Of a DNA stretch of 64,000 nucleotides, positions 43,230 to 54,565 are shown one piece after another. Source of the DNA: Channallabes apus (Eukaryota > Chordata > Actinopteri > Siluriformes > Clariidae); contig CM060107.1 of the NCBI GenBank assembly GCA_030522415.1, forward strand, positions 21,054,071 through 21,118,070. The letters run 5' to 3'. Both the position numbers and the translations under genes were made by a program. The stretch's first letter is position 1, and each line of letters begins with the position of its first letter. The notes beneath the pieces are model-generated. The model searched no databases, was not told where the DNA came from, and saw only the letters and a program-made list of their open reading frames with translations.

Positions 43230-44155
43230 TGTAATGAAGTTTTCTTTCTGCAATACACTTTTTCTCAATGCAGATTCTTTTAGTGCCCCCCCAAATTTTA
43301 GTATTCGATTCAGTGCTCAGGCTCCGTCTGATTTGTTTAAAAAGCTTGAAGAATACTTGCGGAGAGGTCTTGGGCCACTCTTCCAGGCAGAACACTCATT
43401 CCAACTCATTGAGATTCTTGGGGTTTCTCTAGTGAAAGGCCCTCTTCAAATGAGACCACAGATTTTCAGTAGTTCCTCAAATATGGAGAGAGCCATGATA
43501 AAGGTTCGATTTTTGTAAATTTTGACATGTGCTTCATTGTCTTGATGAGATACCTAAATACAGCCGAGTCGTTTTGACTAAATCTTTTGGTGTTAAATAG
43601 AATTCTTTATGCCACTGACCTTAAGAAAAGCCCCTGGAGCACTAGCAGCTAAACAGCCCCAAAGCTTCCGAGCCAGCACCGTATTTTCCCGTGGGTACGA
43701 GGTGATGTTCTTTGTATGCAGTCCCCTCTTTTTTTTCACCAAACATAATGATGCCGTGTGTGGCCAAGGAAGCTTCATTTCTGTCTCATCTGACCCCAAC
43801 ACACAATTCCAGTAGTAACTCCAACGCTGCTTGTCAGAGTGTGTGTGGCTGGAGACTGGAGTGTGTGTCTTGGTCTCAGTTAGGGCTTCTTTCATGGAAC
43901 TCGTCCAAAAAGCTTCTGTTCATGGAGGTGGTGTCTCACCGATGGTTTTGAAATGCTGAAACTCTAAGAACAAACGTAGCATCCTACTAACGTAGCATCC
44001 TCCTCACTGTGTGTGGGGAGACGTGTGGATGAGTCCCCTTCTCTGCAAATTTTCAACAGTCCCATACATTTTAAACTTCACTACAGCTCTGATAGTGTGT
44101 CCTTAATACCTACTGTATTTCTGTAGCCGGCCCCCAATCAATGCAGTTCAACACT
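43230..44155 (-). pseudogene. Tc1-like transposase relic
   Basis: On the minus strand 43895-43593 encodes GSDETEMKLPW (region of the first catalytic aspartate), KKKRGLHTKNI and RKLWGCLAASAPGAFLKVSG (WGCF-type block), in line with Tc1 transposases. The flanks at 43240-43590 and 43900-44150 look like the C-terminal and N-terminal parts, badly decayed. No terminal repeats defined. Confidence 0.65.
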
Positions 44156-44157
44156 TA

Positions 44158-44620
44158 TGGCACTTTTCCACTGCATAGTACGGCACGACACGGTTCAGTT
44201 CAACTCACTTTTGGGGGGTTTTCCACTGGGAACAGTACATAGTACCTGGTCCTATTTTCAGTACCACCTCGGCCGAGGTTCCAAGCGCGCCGAACCGTTA
44301 CCAAAACGTGACGCGTAAACTCTGCTGGTCACCGATTGGCCGGAGAAAATCGTCATTACTGCGTCACTGAACTTGTGACACGAGACACAACAGAACTGCA
44401 TCCCAGAGAAGTATCGCACGCACCTTTTGTTCTAACAAAAAATGGCTGTGTCGTGGTCTATTGAGGAAGTGCAGACGTTCCTCTCGTTGGTAGCCGAGGA
44501 TCGAATCCAGCGAGAGCTGGATGGGGCGACGAGGAATGAGAAAGTTTTTCAGGAGGTTGCCAAGCTCTTGGGTGCACACGGCTACCATCGGACTTATTTT
44601 ACTCATATAAGTTGAGAGCC
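44158..44620 (+). mobile_element. PIF/Harbinger-type element, 5' fragment
   Basis: Starts around GGCACTTTTCCACTGCATAG and runs through GGTTTTCCACTGGGAACAGT and ACCACCTCGGCCGAGGTTCC to the start of its first gene at 44442. This is the 5' region of an abundant fish Harbinger-type element, recognised from memory. Everything after codon 50 or so of the gene, including the transposase, is lost. Confidence 0.6.
44442..44615 (+). pseudogene. Truncated Myb/SANT-like DNA-binding protein of a Harbinger element
   Basis: The ATG at 44442 opens a 57-codon frame: MAVSWSIEEVQTFLSLVAED, then RIQRELDGATRNEKVFQEVA and KLLGAHGYHR. The conserved tryptophan spacing fits the trihelix Myb/SANT-like domain of the second gene of Harbinger transposons, which helps the transposase bind DNA. 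After GYHR the sequence departs from the family and stops at 44615, so the third helix is missing. Confidence 0.6.
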
Positions 44621-44738
44621 CTTTAGTTTGATCCATATTGATGACGAGCAAAGAATGTTCCCTGTGTGCTACGTCTTCTATGTTGAAGAAACACTGTCAG
44701 TATTCAATCAAACATTGTCTGTAATTCTGCCACATATA

Positions 44739-46358
44739 CAGTGGTGTGAAAAACTATTTGCCCCCCTCCTGATTTCTTATTCTTTTGCATGTTTGTCACA
44801 CAAAATGTTTCTGATCATCAAACACATTTAACTATTAGTCAAAGATAACACAAGTAAACACAAAATGCAGTTTTTAAGTGAGGGGTTTTATTATTTAGGG
44901 AGAAAAAAAATCCAAACCTACATGGCCCTGTGTGAAAAAGTAATTGCCCCCTGAACCTAATAACTGGTTGGGCCACCCTTAGCAACAATAACTGCAATCA
45001 AGCGTTTGCGATAACTTGCAACGAGTCTTTTACAGCGCTCTGGAGGAATTTTGGCCCTCTCATATTTGCAGAATTGTTGTAATTCAGCTTTATTTGAGGG
45101 TTTTCTAGCATGAACTGCCTTTTTAAGGTCATGCCACAACATCTCAATAGGATTCAGGTCAGGACTTTGACTAGGCCACTCCAAAGTCTTCATTTTGTTT
45201 TTCTTCAGCCATTCAGAGGTGGATTTGCTGGTGTGTTTTGGGTCATTGTCCTGCTGCAGCACCCAAGATCGCTTCAGCTTGAGTTGACGAACAGATGGCC
45301 GGACATTCTCCTTCAGGATTTTTTGGTAGACAGTAGAATTCATGGTTCCATCTATCACAGCAAGCCTTCCAGGTCCTGAAGCAGCAAAACAACTCCAGAC
45401 CATCACACTACCACCACCATATTTTACTGTTGGTATGATGTTCTTTTTCTGAAATGCTGTGTTACTTTTACGCCAGATGTAACGGGACACGCACCTTCCA
45501 AAAAGTTCAACTTTTGTCTCGTCGGTCCACAAGGTATTTTCCCAAAAGTCTTGGCAATCATTGAGATGTTTTTTAGCAAAATTGAGACGAGCCTTAATAT
45601 TCTTTTTGCTTAAAAGTGGTTTGTGCCTTGGAAATCTGCCATGCAGGCCGTTTTTGCCCAGTCTCTTTCTTATGCTGGAGTCGTGAACACTGACCTTAAT
45701 TGAGGCAAGTGAGGCCTGCAGTTCTTTAGATGTTGTCCTGGGGTCTTTTGTGGCCTCTCGGATGAGTTGTCTCTGCGCTCTTGGGGTAATTTTGGTCGGC
45801 CGGCCACTCCTGGGAAGGTTCACCACTGTTCCATGTTTTTGCCATTTGTGGATAATGGCTCTCACTGTGGTTCGCTGGAGTCCCAAAGCTTTAGAAATGG
45901 CTTTATAACCTTTACCAGACTGATAGATCTCAATTACTTTTGTTCTCATTTGTTCCTGAATTTCTTTGGATCTTGGCATGATGTCTAGCTTTTGAGGTGC
46001 TTTTGGTCTACTTCTCTGTGTCAGGTAGCTCCTATTTAAGTGATTTCTTGATTGAAACAGGTGTGGCAGTAATCAGGCCTGGGGGTGACTACAGAAATTG
46101 AACTCAGGTGTGATAAACCACAGTTCAGTTATTTTTTAACAAGGGGGGCAATCACTTTTTCACACAGGGCCATGTAGATTTGGAGTTTTTTTTCTCCCTT
46201 AATAACGTAAACCTTCATTTAAAAACTGCATTTTATGTTCAATTATGTTATCCTTGACTAATAGTTAACGGTTTTTGATGAGCAGAAACATTTATGTGTG
46301 ACAAACATGCAAAAGAATAAGAAATCAGGAAAGGGGCAAATAGTTTTTCACACCACTG
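44739..46358 (-). mobile_element. Full-length Tc1-like transposon (DD34E)
   Basis: 1620 bp, TA-flanked (44737-44738 and 46359-46360). The outer ends CAGTGGTGTGAAAAACTATT match in inverted orientation. Each inverted repeat is about 210 bp and carries an inner direct repeat (GTGTGAAAAAGTAATTGCCC at left, its match near 46150), the IR/DR layout of Sleeping Beauty-type elements. It encloses an uninterrupted transposase gene. The best-preserved DNA transposon in the window. Confidence 0.95.
44957..45979 (-). CDS. Tc1-like transposase, 340 aa, uninterrupted
   Basis: Cuts and reinserts its own element at TA sites. Residues 1-58 form the first helix-turn-helix (QMRTKVIEIYQSGKGYKAIS). The linker GRPT at 59-62 is followed by the second DNA-binding half. 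The catalytic residues are D153 (WTDETK), D244 (LQQDNDPKH) and E279 (DLNPIE), with 34 residues between the last two; length and numbering match Sleeping Beauty transposase. Several positions depart from what I recall as the family norm: S196 in VWSCF, normally WGCF, and Y306 and R308 in CKYERAKIP, normally CKDEWAKIP. These may reduce activity even though the frame is intact. Confidence 0.93.
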   Translation of the reverse strand: MPRSKEIQEQMRTKVIEIYQSGKGYKAISKALGLQRTTVRAIIHKWQKHGTVVNLPRSGRPTKITPRAQRQLIREATKDPRTTSKELQASLASIKVSVHDSSIRKRLGKNGLHGRFPRHKPLLSKKNIKARLNFAKKHLNDCQDFWENTLWTDETKVELFGRCVSRYIWRKSNTAFQKKNIIPTVKYGGGSVMVWSCFAASGPGRLAVIDGTMNSTVYQKILKENVRPSVRQLKLKRSWVLQQDNDPKHTSKSTSEWLKKNKMKTLEWPSQSPDLNPIEMLWHDLKKAVHARKPSNKAELQQFCKYERAKIPPERCKRLVASYRKRLIAVIVAKGGPTSY

Positions 46359-46594
46359 TATGTTGTCCATAATTAACTATCGTGACGGCAAAACAACACT
46401 TTTGCAGGAATCATTTTAATTGACTTTATTCTTTGACTGAACTTTGTTTTGAGGTATTTTTATTGAAGGGTGCCAATAATTCTGGAATTGGTTGCACCTA
46501 AAAACTTAACTATTCTGTGCACTGAGATATTAAACTTTTCATAGTGGCACAGACAGAGTGTGTCAGTATTAAAAGTAGTCTAGACCGGGAGTCT
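46359..46594. other. Short flank, possible end of another Tc1-like element
   Basis: GAAGGGTGCCAATAATTCTG then GAATTGGTTG at 46467-46495 resembles the inverted-repeat end of a further Tc1-like family; no partner end was found. Confidence 0.3.
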
Positions 46595-46860
46595 AGACAT
46601 CAGACTGGCCGTGTTCTCTCATGGGAGGGGGGGGCGGTGAGGGACAGCAAACTAACAGTCTCACATTAATCATAATAGCACTAGCCAACCATGGGCCTCT
46701 GTGAGCTCCAGCATGTAGAAGGGGCAAAAAGAAACTTCCTCCCGGGTTTGTTAAGCCGCCCCTCATATTGCATGAATAGCAGGTTGAAAACAGGCGACCG
46801 GCAGACATCACGTCTCGCATGTGATAGTCTTTGCCTTCCCTTCCTTGTAGTTGTCTCGGT
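46595..46860. repeat. Unnamed GC-rich dispersed repeat
   Basis: A GC-rich block (CTCATGGGAGGGGGGGGCGG, CCATGGGCCTCTGTGAGC, CATCACGTCTCGCATGTG) resembling a dispersed fish repeat recalled without a name. Ends not defined. Confidence 0.35.
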
Positions 46861-47205
46861 GTAAGAGTGCCCTAACTGAAAGATGGATAGGAATAGGCTA
46901 TGACTAAATTAGGAAAGAAAATCAGGCTTTCAAAAAAAAAAAAAAGTAAAGTAAAAGTTCTTCAAACTAAACTTTCTCAAACTAAAAAAGTTTCCAAGTA
47001 GGCAATAAGGTAATTTCTACACAAGCAAACACAAAGTTTATTTTGACATACTTTTTTTAATAACTCACTGAACATTTTGATGTTTTAAATTGTGTTTATT
47101 ATCCTTAACTCTAGAACACTAAAGCCTATCCCAAATGGTGACTAGTTCTCTATACAGCACATGCTCTTGCTATATAAGGAACCTAATTGTATACCAGTAA
47201 CCCAG
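46861..47205. other. AT-rich DNA, nothing recognised
   Basis: A-rich tracts and no gene signal. Confidence 0.45.
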
Positions 47206-47370
47206 TGACAGGATCATGGGCACCCAAGGCCCATCCATGCCCCTGGGGAGCGAAGGCCAAGCTGTCCGGCTCAATCCCACAGAAAAGCCGATGCTGGCAC
47301 ACAGGGAACCTAAAACCTGGGTGGTTTTAACAGTAATGCTTTCAAAGTTATAGTTGATCAGTGTTTGTCA
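47206..47370 (+). pseudogene. Tc1-like relic, internally deleted
   Basis: GTGACAGGATCATGGGCACC, CATGCCCCTGGGGAGCGAAG and CCAAGCTGTCCGGCTCAATC then join directly to a GGGTGGTTTTAACAGTAATG tail. The N-terminal part of a transposase is fused to the 3' tail of the same family as the relic at 6360-6815. Confidence 0.5.
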
Positions 47371-47736
47371 TAAGTGTGATGTAAAACCGGCACTATGCAC
47401 TACAGTACATTAAACAACCAGAGCAAGAGATCTAAAATGTTGACCTGAAATACTTCAATAATTATATACTAATAAGTCATGTGTCATAATTTGTGACATT
47501 AGAAATGTCTCGACCTTTCATCTCCCGTATCAGACCCCCTGCATTGCACCACTGTGCATAAGTAAGCCGTGGGTTTTGTACCGTTGGCCTCCAAACATTG
47601 TGCTAAACTTGTGTCTGTGCAAGCCTGCAGTTTTGCCCAGCCACGGATACCATGGAGCATCGGTGCGCTCCCAGCAGCTCTTTAATGTCCTGTAAACTGG
47701 GTCAGAGGCAGCGGGCCAGGAATCTGAACTCCCTCT

Positions 47737-47811
<75 letters not shown>

Positions 47812-48852
47812 CGCACACACTCGCATGTCTTGCAGCATCATTAGCACAGCCTAACATTCTGAACATTCTCCACCTATTTATCCCACTTTCGAGCTCTTTC
47901 TCTCTCTCTCTCTCTCTCTCTCCATATTTTTCAAAAACAGAATCCATGCATAACAATAGCGTTAAACTCAATATTAACAGCGGGAACCAGTAAATGGTTT
48001 CGACAGTAATTGCATTGCCCTGTCAAGCTGCAACGCTATTCATACACAAGCACCATCATTTTATATTTAATTTATCACCACGCCGAGAGGAACAACAGAG
48101 GAGTAGCTATGCAAATCTGCACGGCTTAAGCTTTGACCTTTTGCATTGGCAGATTAATTTAATGGAATCCTGTAATCAGATCAAGCTGAAGAGGTCAGCA
48201 GAGGAGAGGTTAGCCACCTGTGAATACTTTTACTTTTACACCGATACACCAATAAGCAGGCGACATGCATGCTTTGCCAAAAGGAGAGCTGCAGGTGGAC
48301 TCTATGAATGCGCGTGAAAAGTGTGTGTGTGTGTGTGTGTGTCAGAGAGAGGAGTAAAGTGGCAGCATTCATGCTGATATGTTTGTAATAATGTGATCCT
48401 AAATTAGGAGCAGAGGAAAGCGAGTCACGGTGCTACACTGCAGCATCTCATCAGCTCCTGCGTGTGTCGTATCATCGCCCTACATTATGTTTTTTTTACA
48501 CCCCATCCTCCCTCCAGCTTTTCCTCGCTCATCCTCCCTCTGTTGTTCTTTCCTATGACAGAGACATGATGACCTCACACCTCTCCTGCTTCATGGACAG
48601 CCACGGCAAACAGTTACCCAGGCAACTGGGCCAGAGAAAGAAAAATAGTTCCATCAAAAACAATAAATGTCAACGCCAGAAGTCAGCCACTCACACACAC
48701 ATAATGTCCGTCTTGCTAGCACTGTCAGTGATTAATGCAGCTAAGCCATAACCTTAACATCAGTAAGTAACTAATAAGCAAAACACGACGCCCATGACAT
48801 CGACAGGGACGCCTCTAACACCAAGACATGACAGGAGGACAGGAAATAAGAT
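47371..48852. other. Unique DNA with microsatellites and enhancer-like patches
   Basis: 47740-47807 (AC)n, 47894-47922 (CT)n, 48321-48342 (GT)n. Between them, 47960-48250 is repeat-free and holds ATGCAAATCTG, AGATTAATTTAATGG and GGAATCCTGTAATCAG, which look like octamer, homeodomain and TEAD/CRX-type cores. 47520-47735 is similar in character. No coding frame supported. Confidence 0.4.
47740..47807. repeat. (AC)n microsatellite, 68 bp
   Basis: Pure AC array. Confidence 0.97.
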
Positions 48853-49340
48853 ATTAAAGGGAATCTATTATGCGAAATGTACTTTTAGGCCATTTTTAGG
48901 CATTTCGGATTAGGTCTCTAATAACTATGGATCATCTGGGGCCAACTGATATGATATCATCACGATACTTCGCTGCTGATTCTACTTGTATTGCGATTCT
49001 GCAAGTATCACGATTTTATTATTATCTCGATTGAAATTTTTTATTAAAACCAGAATTTTTATTTTATTTTTATAAATTTATTTTTATTTCTTCCTGTTCA
49101 CATATTTGAATTGGGCGGTGCTTAAACAAATCAATCAGATTTCCGCCCTATTGTGAGGTCATATAAGAAGATATTGTTCTCTGGCTTGTTGCTCAGCCCT
49201 GCTGTTCTCGTGTGGCTCAGGAGTAACTCATTTACACAGACACTGAAATGGTGCGTTTAGAAAAGGAGTGAAACAGAGGTGGGAAAAAACTTGAAACCTT
49301 CGACCGTGCTTTGACCTTAATTCTATCTGGAACTGATTTT
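48853..49340. repeat. MITE related to 33828-34157, with a second repeat inside
   Basis: Begins TTAAAGGGAATCTATTATGC and later contains GAGTAACTCATTTACACAGA then CACTGAAATGG, which parallels GGTAACTCATTCACATAGAC then ACTGAAAGG in the 33828 element. A tract at 48935-49060 (ATATGATATCATCACGATAC, TATTGCGATTCTGC) belongs to a different repeat and looks inserted. The right end is not defined. Confidence 0.5.
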
Positions 49341-49344
49341 TTTA

Positions 49345-49735
49345 TTTCATTCATTCATTCATTCATTTCCTATACCGCTTAATCCTGTGTTCAGGGTCGC
49401 GGGGGACCTGGAGCCTATCCCAGGAGACTTCGGGCACTAGGCGGGGTACACCCTGGACAGGGTGCCAATCTATCGCAGGGCACACACACATACACACACT
49501 CACACACACCCAATCACACACTACGGGCAATTTGGGAACGCCAATTAGCCTAACCTGCATATCTTTGGACTGTGGGAGGAAACCGGAGTACCCAGAGGAA
49601 ACCCACCAAGCACGGGGAGAACATGCAAACTCCATGCACACAGAGACGGGAATCGAGACTGGCCGGGGAATCGAACCCAGACCCTGGAGGTGCAAGGCGA
49701 CAGTGCTAACCACTACACCACCGCGCTGCCACTGA
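49345..49735 (-). repeat. Mermaid/V-SINE-like SINE, best-preserved copy
   Basis: From the CATT-repeat tail through TTCCTATACCGCTTAATCCT, GGTACACCCTGGACAGGG, TTTGGGAACGCCAATTAGCC, TCTTTGGACTGTGGGAGGAA and CACGGGGAGAACATGCAAAC to the head GGGGAATCGAACCC (B-box complement) and GTGCTAACCACTACACCACC (A-box complement). Both pol III boxes are intact. Confidence 0.9.
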
Positions 49736-49878
49736 TTTTTTTTATAAATCCTACAAACATTCATCATGAGATATTGCTTTAACAACTACCTCAATAGATG
49801 CATGAAGACTGTAAAGTAGACAGACAAAAAACACACCACTTAAGTGATGCATTCAAATATCAATGAGCCTACAATCAG

Positions 49879-49920
<42 letters not shown>

Positions 49921-50189
49921 ACAAAGACACTAGACGTTCCTATCACTTAGGTGAAAACCAAACAATATCATTAATTATGTTTCATGATTCATTCATTCAT
50001 TCATTTCATTTCCACCGTAATGTCTCTTGTCGCTGACATTTCGTTTGATTCACACTGATTGATGAGGCAGCGCAGGCAGTGAGGCATCACGGCAGCTGCA
50101 TTCCATCAAACCTTTAGCCACATTTAATATTTATTACGCCGCTCGAGATCTACATAATATTCCATCTTCCACTTATCTTCAATTTATTC
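49736..50189. other. Unique DNA with (AC)n at 49880-49917
   Basis: Contains a CA array and a short CATT run. 50080-50160 (CAGCTGCATTCCATCAAACC and following) is repeat-free and enhancer-like. Confidence 0.4.
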
Positions 50190-50415
50190 ATTTATTCATT
50201 ATATCCTGGTCAGAGCCGCGGTGGAGCCTGTCCCGGGAACACCGAGCGTCGGATGTCTTGATAAAGCCCGGATGCGATGCCAGTCATATGCAGGGCACCA
50301 ATGCGACACACAGGCACACACAGTCACACACTCCTGCACACCTAAGAGCAATTTACTGTAACCAATCCACCTAGTGACAGTAACCCAAGCTCAGGATTAA
50401 CCCTGGGACCCTGGA
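50190..50415 (-). repeat. Mermaid-like SINE, strongly decayed
   Basis: GAGCCTGTCCCGGGAACACC, ATGCAGGGCACCAATGCGAC and AACCCTGGGACCCTGGAGC follow the minus-strand SINE order with many changes. Confidence 0.5.
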
Positions 50416-50640
50416 GCTTTGCAATTCAATACAATTTCATTTGTATAGCGCTTTTGATAGCAGACATCGTGACAAAGCAGCCTTACAGAGATCCGTATGC
50501 AGATTAAGATCTCTAAGGAGCGAGCCAGAGTGGACGCTGGTAAAGAAAAACCCCAGAGAGACAACATGAGTAAGAAGCACTGAAAGGGAACCAGACTCAG
50601 AAGAAAACCGGTCCTCTTCTGAGTGATGGCGCTCATCATT
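50416..50640 (-). repeat. L2-type LINE 3' UTR fragment
   Basis: Minus-strand tail: TTCAATACAATTTCATTTGT and ATAGCGCTTTTGATAG mirror the 3' end seen at 30745-30780, followed by GACAAAGCAGCCTTACAGAG and GGGAACCAGACTCAGAAG, the conserved LINE UTR motifs in reverse. Confidence 0.7.
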
Positions 50641-50952
50641 ACACTATACTGTACTTGTGTGTATATGAAACTTTACATACTGTATATGAACAGAAATGGT
50701 GAAAAAACAATCCAACAACAAATAAGAAGCATCATTTAGTTCAAACATTTCAGAAACTAAAATCAAGTCTTTTTTCAACTAGGAAGTTATTAAAATAGGA
50801 AAACTTAAAATAGGAAAACTTAAACTGGAAAATTTGTTCTGACAGCCATGTTACACACACACACACACACACACACATCAGCTAGACACACAAGAGGATT
50901 GGGTGTCTCTGGTGAATGTGGGCTAGTCAACAGAACGTCCGTCTGAGACACA

Positions 50953-51000
<48 letters not shown>

Positions 51001-51135
51001 CAGAGGTCCAGAGTCTGCAGATGAATGTGCGGTTTGTTCAAGGAGAGGACGCGTCGGCCGACTCCTAACCGAGTGAATAAAGTCAAAGCTTACCGCTCTG
51101 TACAAAGAGCCCTATTTTTCCTCCTGACTCTCTCT

Positions 51136-51170
<35 letters not shown>

Positions 51171-53011
51171 CTCTCAGTGAACACTGGCTACCTCCCTGCC
51201 CCCCTTCGGTCACACACTGAGCACAAACATGCACACATGCTCAAAGTGTATATACAGTACGTTTCTGATACGTCAAGCACATTAAACATGAAGTCTATGA
51301 TCCTGTTTACGTTTATTAATAATTATATATAATATAATTACGTATTAATTATAAAGGGCAGAGAGGAAGAGACAGATCTAGTGTGGAAGAAAACCAAAGA
51401 GAAGATGAATGAGAGAGAGAGAGAGAGAGATAAGGAGCTGAAAGTGAGGGTGAAAGTAAAGAGGAAGTGAGCAATGATAAGAATTGGAATGAATGAGTGA
51501 AAGGTATAAAAGCAGTGAGTGATATCTTTGCTCCATCAGGTAGCTGCCGTGAAAAGAGAAATGAAAAGATCTGCATTCCAGTCGTACACTGCGCATATAA
51601 TCCACGATCATTTACGCACAGGGCTGGAAATAAAGCTTACTTGTGGAAACTTGCACAAAAACAAATAAAAGCAAGAAGTTATTTTATGACGGTCAAAATA
51701 CTGTGACCCTTTAAAAAAAAAAAGCCATTCAGGCTCCTAAGTGGTGCAGCTGTCTAAGGTTTCGTCCAACCATTGACAAAGTCGTGCCAGCGACGCCACC
51801 ATTGCCAGAAGTCCAAGACAGTCATTATTGTGGCTCAGGCCATTCATGTAGCACATCAGGGTAGTTAGCGCTCTCTTCTCCAAGTGTCTTCAGCTTCCAT
51901 TTGAAAAGCTGCAGTGGTTGGCTTCATGCTCTACACAGGAAGCACGTGCTAGCCGTCGATTATTGAAGATGTATTCAGGAAGCAGTAGTGAAAAAAAAGA
52001 TAAATAAATTCAAATCCTATCATATCAGAAGCATGGCACATGACACCCATCCTGCCGCCTCATCTCCCCCCACCTCGTTTATTACTGCACGAGCCACCAG
52101 CAATTAGTGTTTGATTGTAGACGCGTCTGAGATCGGCACACGGCCTCTATCTTTCCTTTCACCCTGATTACAATCATTTCGCTATAATGATCATGTTCCT
52201 CATCTCGCCCGATCAGACGAGCGGTATGCGAGTGGTCGGGTTGGGGGAGGATGGCTTTAGATATTTTTCCACGTGGGACGAAACAAATCTTAGAATAAAA
52301 GACCAAAGAGAACAGCGTCAGCTTTAAAGGAAGCGTGAATACATAACGTGATGTATGAGGTAAGAAATGTCACGGGTATTAAATCTGTTTGTGATATTAC
52401 CGTATGAAACAGATGGTAGCAAAACACCATGCAGAATTATTATTTCGTGCATTTTTATTATTCACTTTGTCCTTGTTTTAATTATCATGTCTTCATTGTC
52501 ATTCTGTGTTATTTTGTTAAATGGCACAGATGTATGCACACACACACACACACTCATGTACAAAAGTTTGTGCATGTAGGCCAACCTGAACCAACTGAAA
52601 ACCACAAAAAAGCTGTCACTCTTTTTCTCACCGACACACACCATGTACTTTCCCAATCTGTTTTGCTTTGAATGCAGCTTAACCCCAGAACGCGGCCTAT
52701 GAAATCACCTCCACGCATAAACGTATGCCGACTGCAGCTGAATTAATGAATGACGGTGGCGACCCCATGGAGCCCGGGTGATGTGGCTCGGAGAATGCAG
52801 CATTCACCTGACAATGACAACTACGTCAAAGGAAAAAAACAGACAGAGAGAATCGACATGTTAACTCTCACCCCTCTCACTATTTTCCTCATGTTCTGTG
52901 TCCCTGCACTCATCCTATCAAGTGCAAAAGCTGTAACGGCTTCACGTCACTTCGAGACACAAGAAAATTTCAATCTGTCACTACTGGCAACAATCAGCAG
53001 CTCCATAAATA

Positions 53012-53049
<38 letters not shown>

Positions 53050-53819
53050 TTTCTCTTTTTTTTCTCTCTCTCTATCTCACACACAAACAAACAGTGAAAA
53101 GTATCACAGAATCCAGAAAACCGTTTTAAAATTCTAAACACCCGGGAACAGAGATGGGAAGATAGGGGACGAGATAATTAGTAGTTTTCGTCTCGAACAT
53201 GTGGGACGTGAATGCATAAGTGACTTTACAAGAAACGTAACAATCCATTATGACATACGCCGCATTTATTTACATGCAGAACTTTCATTTGAATTAAAGT
53301 TCTTACTGAAAGACACACTTTCTAACTATTGCTATAATACCAGGCGTTTTTTTTTTCTTTTCTGGAAGCTGAAGTGAATAAGGAAATGTCTTATTAAAAA
53401 CACACATAAATATAAAAACATACAAATGTCTTTTTTATAAGAAACACGAGGAATGTTAAGCATATCTACTCCTCCTACCATATTCTGTTTATGATTTATT
53501 CCAGCCCGTTCCCTATTTCCCAAGGAGTTTATGCGGCTTTTGGCATCAGTGATGAAAATAATTAACTGAAAAATAGAGGCTAGCTCATCCTTGGCCAACC
53601 ACATTCCAGGCAAACTAAATGAGGATGAGCAGCTGTTCACTCATTTCTGATGACTCATAATGTGCTTCATCTTCCACACATGGTATATATGTTTACTCTT
53701 CACTGACCTACTCATCATCAACACGTTCAGTACATTCACCACATCAGCGATGCAGATTTGTTAGCCAGGGCTAAATCTGTGTATATGAACATACACTGTA
53801 AGAACAGTCCTGATTCTGA
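50641..53819. other. Unique DNA with many CA/GA/CT arrays and enhancer-like patches
   Basis: CA arrays at about 50851-50877, 50951-50996 and 51136-51168; GA near 51412-51430; CT near 53020-53070. 52060-52230 carries CCAGCAATTAGTG and TGATTACAATCATTTCG; 52680-53000 is also repeat-free. No supported gene; the short frames are repeat-driven or featureless. Confidence 0.4.
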
Positions 53820-54521
53820 AGTCTGGATCGATAGGTGCACGGATGCATGGGACGAAAATATACTGATAAATTGATGGACAGATACAGACTGATGAGTAGA
53901 TAAATGGATAGGGGGCTGGATGAACACATGGATAAATTAATGGATAGATGGCTGGATGAACAGATTGATGTATAGATAGACAGACGAAGATGGTTGCATA
54001 AAAAGATGGTTGTATGTATAAACAGGAAAGTTTAGGTTGATGAATGAATGGATGGATGGATGGATGGATGGAAGATGGGATAAATAGATGGAATCTATAG
54101 ATGGATAAATATATGGATGGCTGGAGAGAGAGAGCCATAGGTTATTGGACGGATGTACATGTTGCATGAATGGGTGGATGAATGGACAGTTACATGTTGA
54201 TGGATGGATAAATAGACAATGGATAGAAGAAAACAGACTGGTGGATTGGTGGTAAAATTGGTTGGTAAATTAGTGGACTGGTAGATGGATGGATGGATGG
54301 ATGGATGGATGGACTGTTACATGCTAATGGATGGTTAAGTGGATGGATGGATGGATGGATATACAGGTATACTGGTGGATGAACTGATGAATGTACCTAC
54401 TGACTGATGGAGAGATGATGGATGGAGGGATAGAAGGATAGATGAACATATCTAACATATCTAACCTGGAATGATGTACTGATGAATAGATTGACAGATG
54501 GATGGATGGATGGATGGATGC

Positions 54522-54561
<40 letters not shown>

Positions 54562-54565
54562 TTTT
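53820..54565. repeat. Imperfect GATG/GATA tetranucleotide tract, about 750 bp
   Basis: A long, interrupted run of GGATGGAT units mixed with GATAGATA, ending in a pure GATA array at about 54520-54560. Its minus-strand frames encode repetitive [15 protein letters not shown] peptides that are not genes. Confidence 0.9.

Noticed and set aside
53736..54167. Serine/isoleucine/histidine-proline repeat frames
   Set aside because: Translation of a GATG/GATA tract, not a protein.
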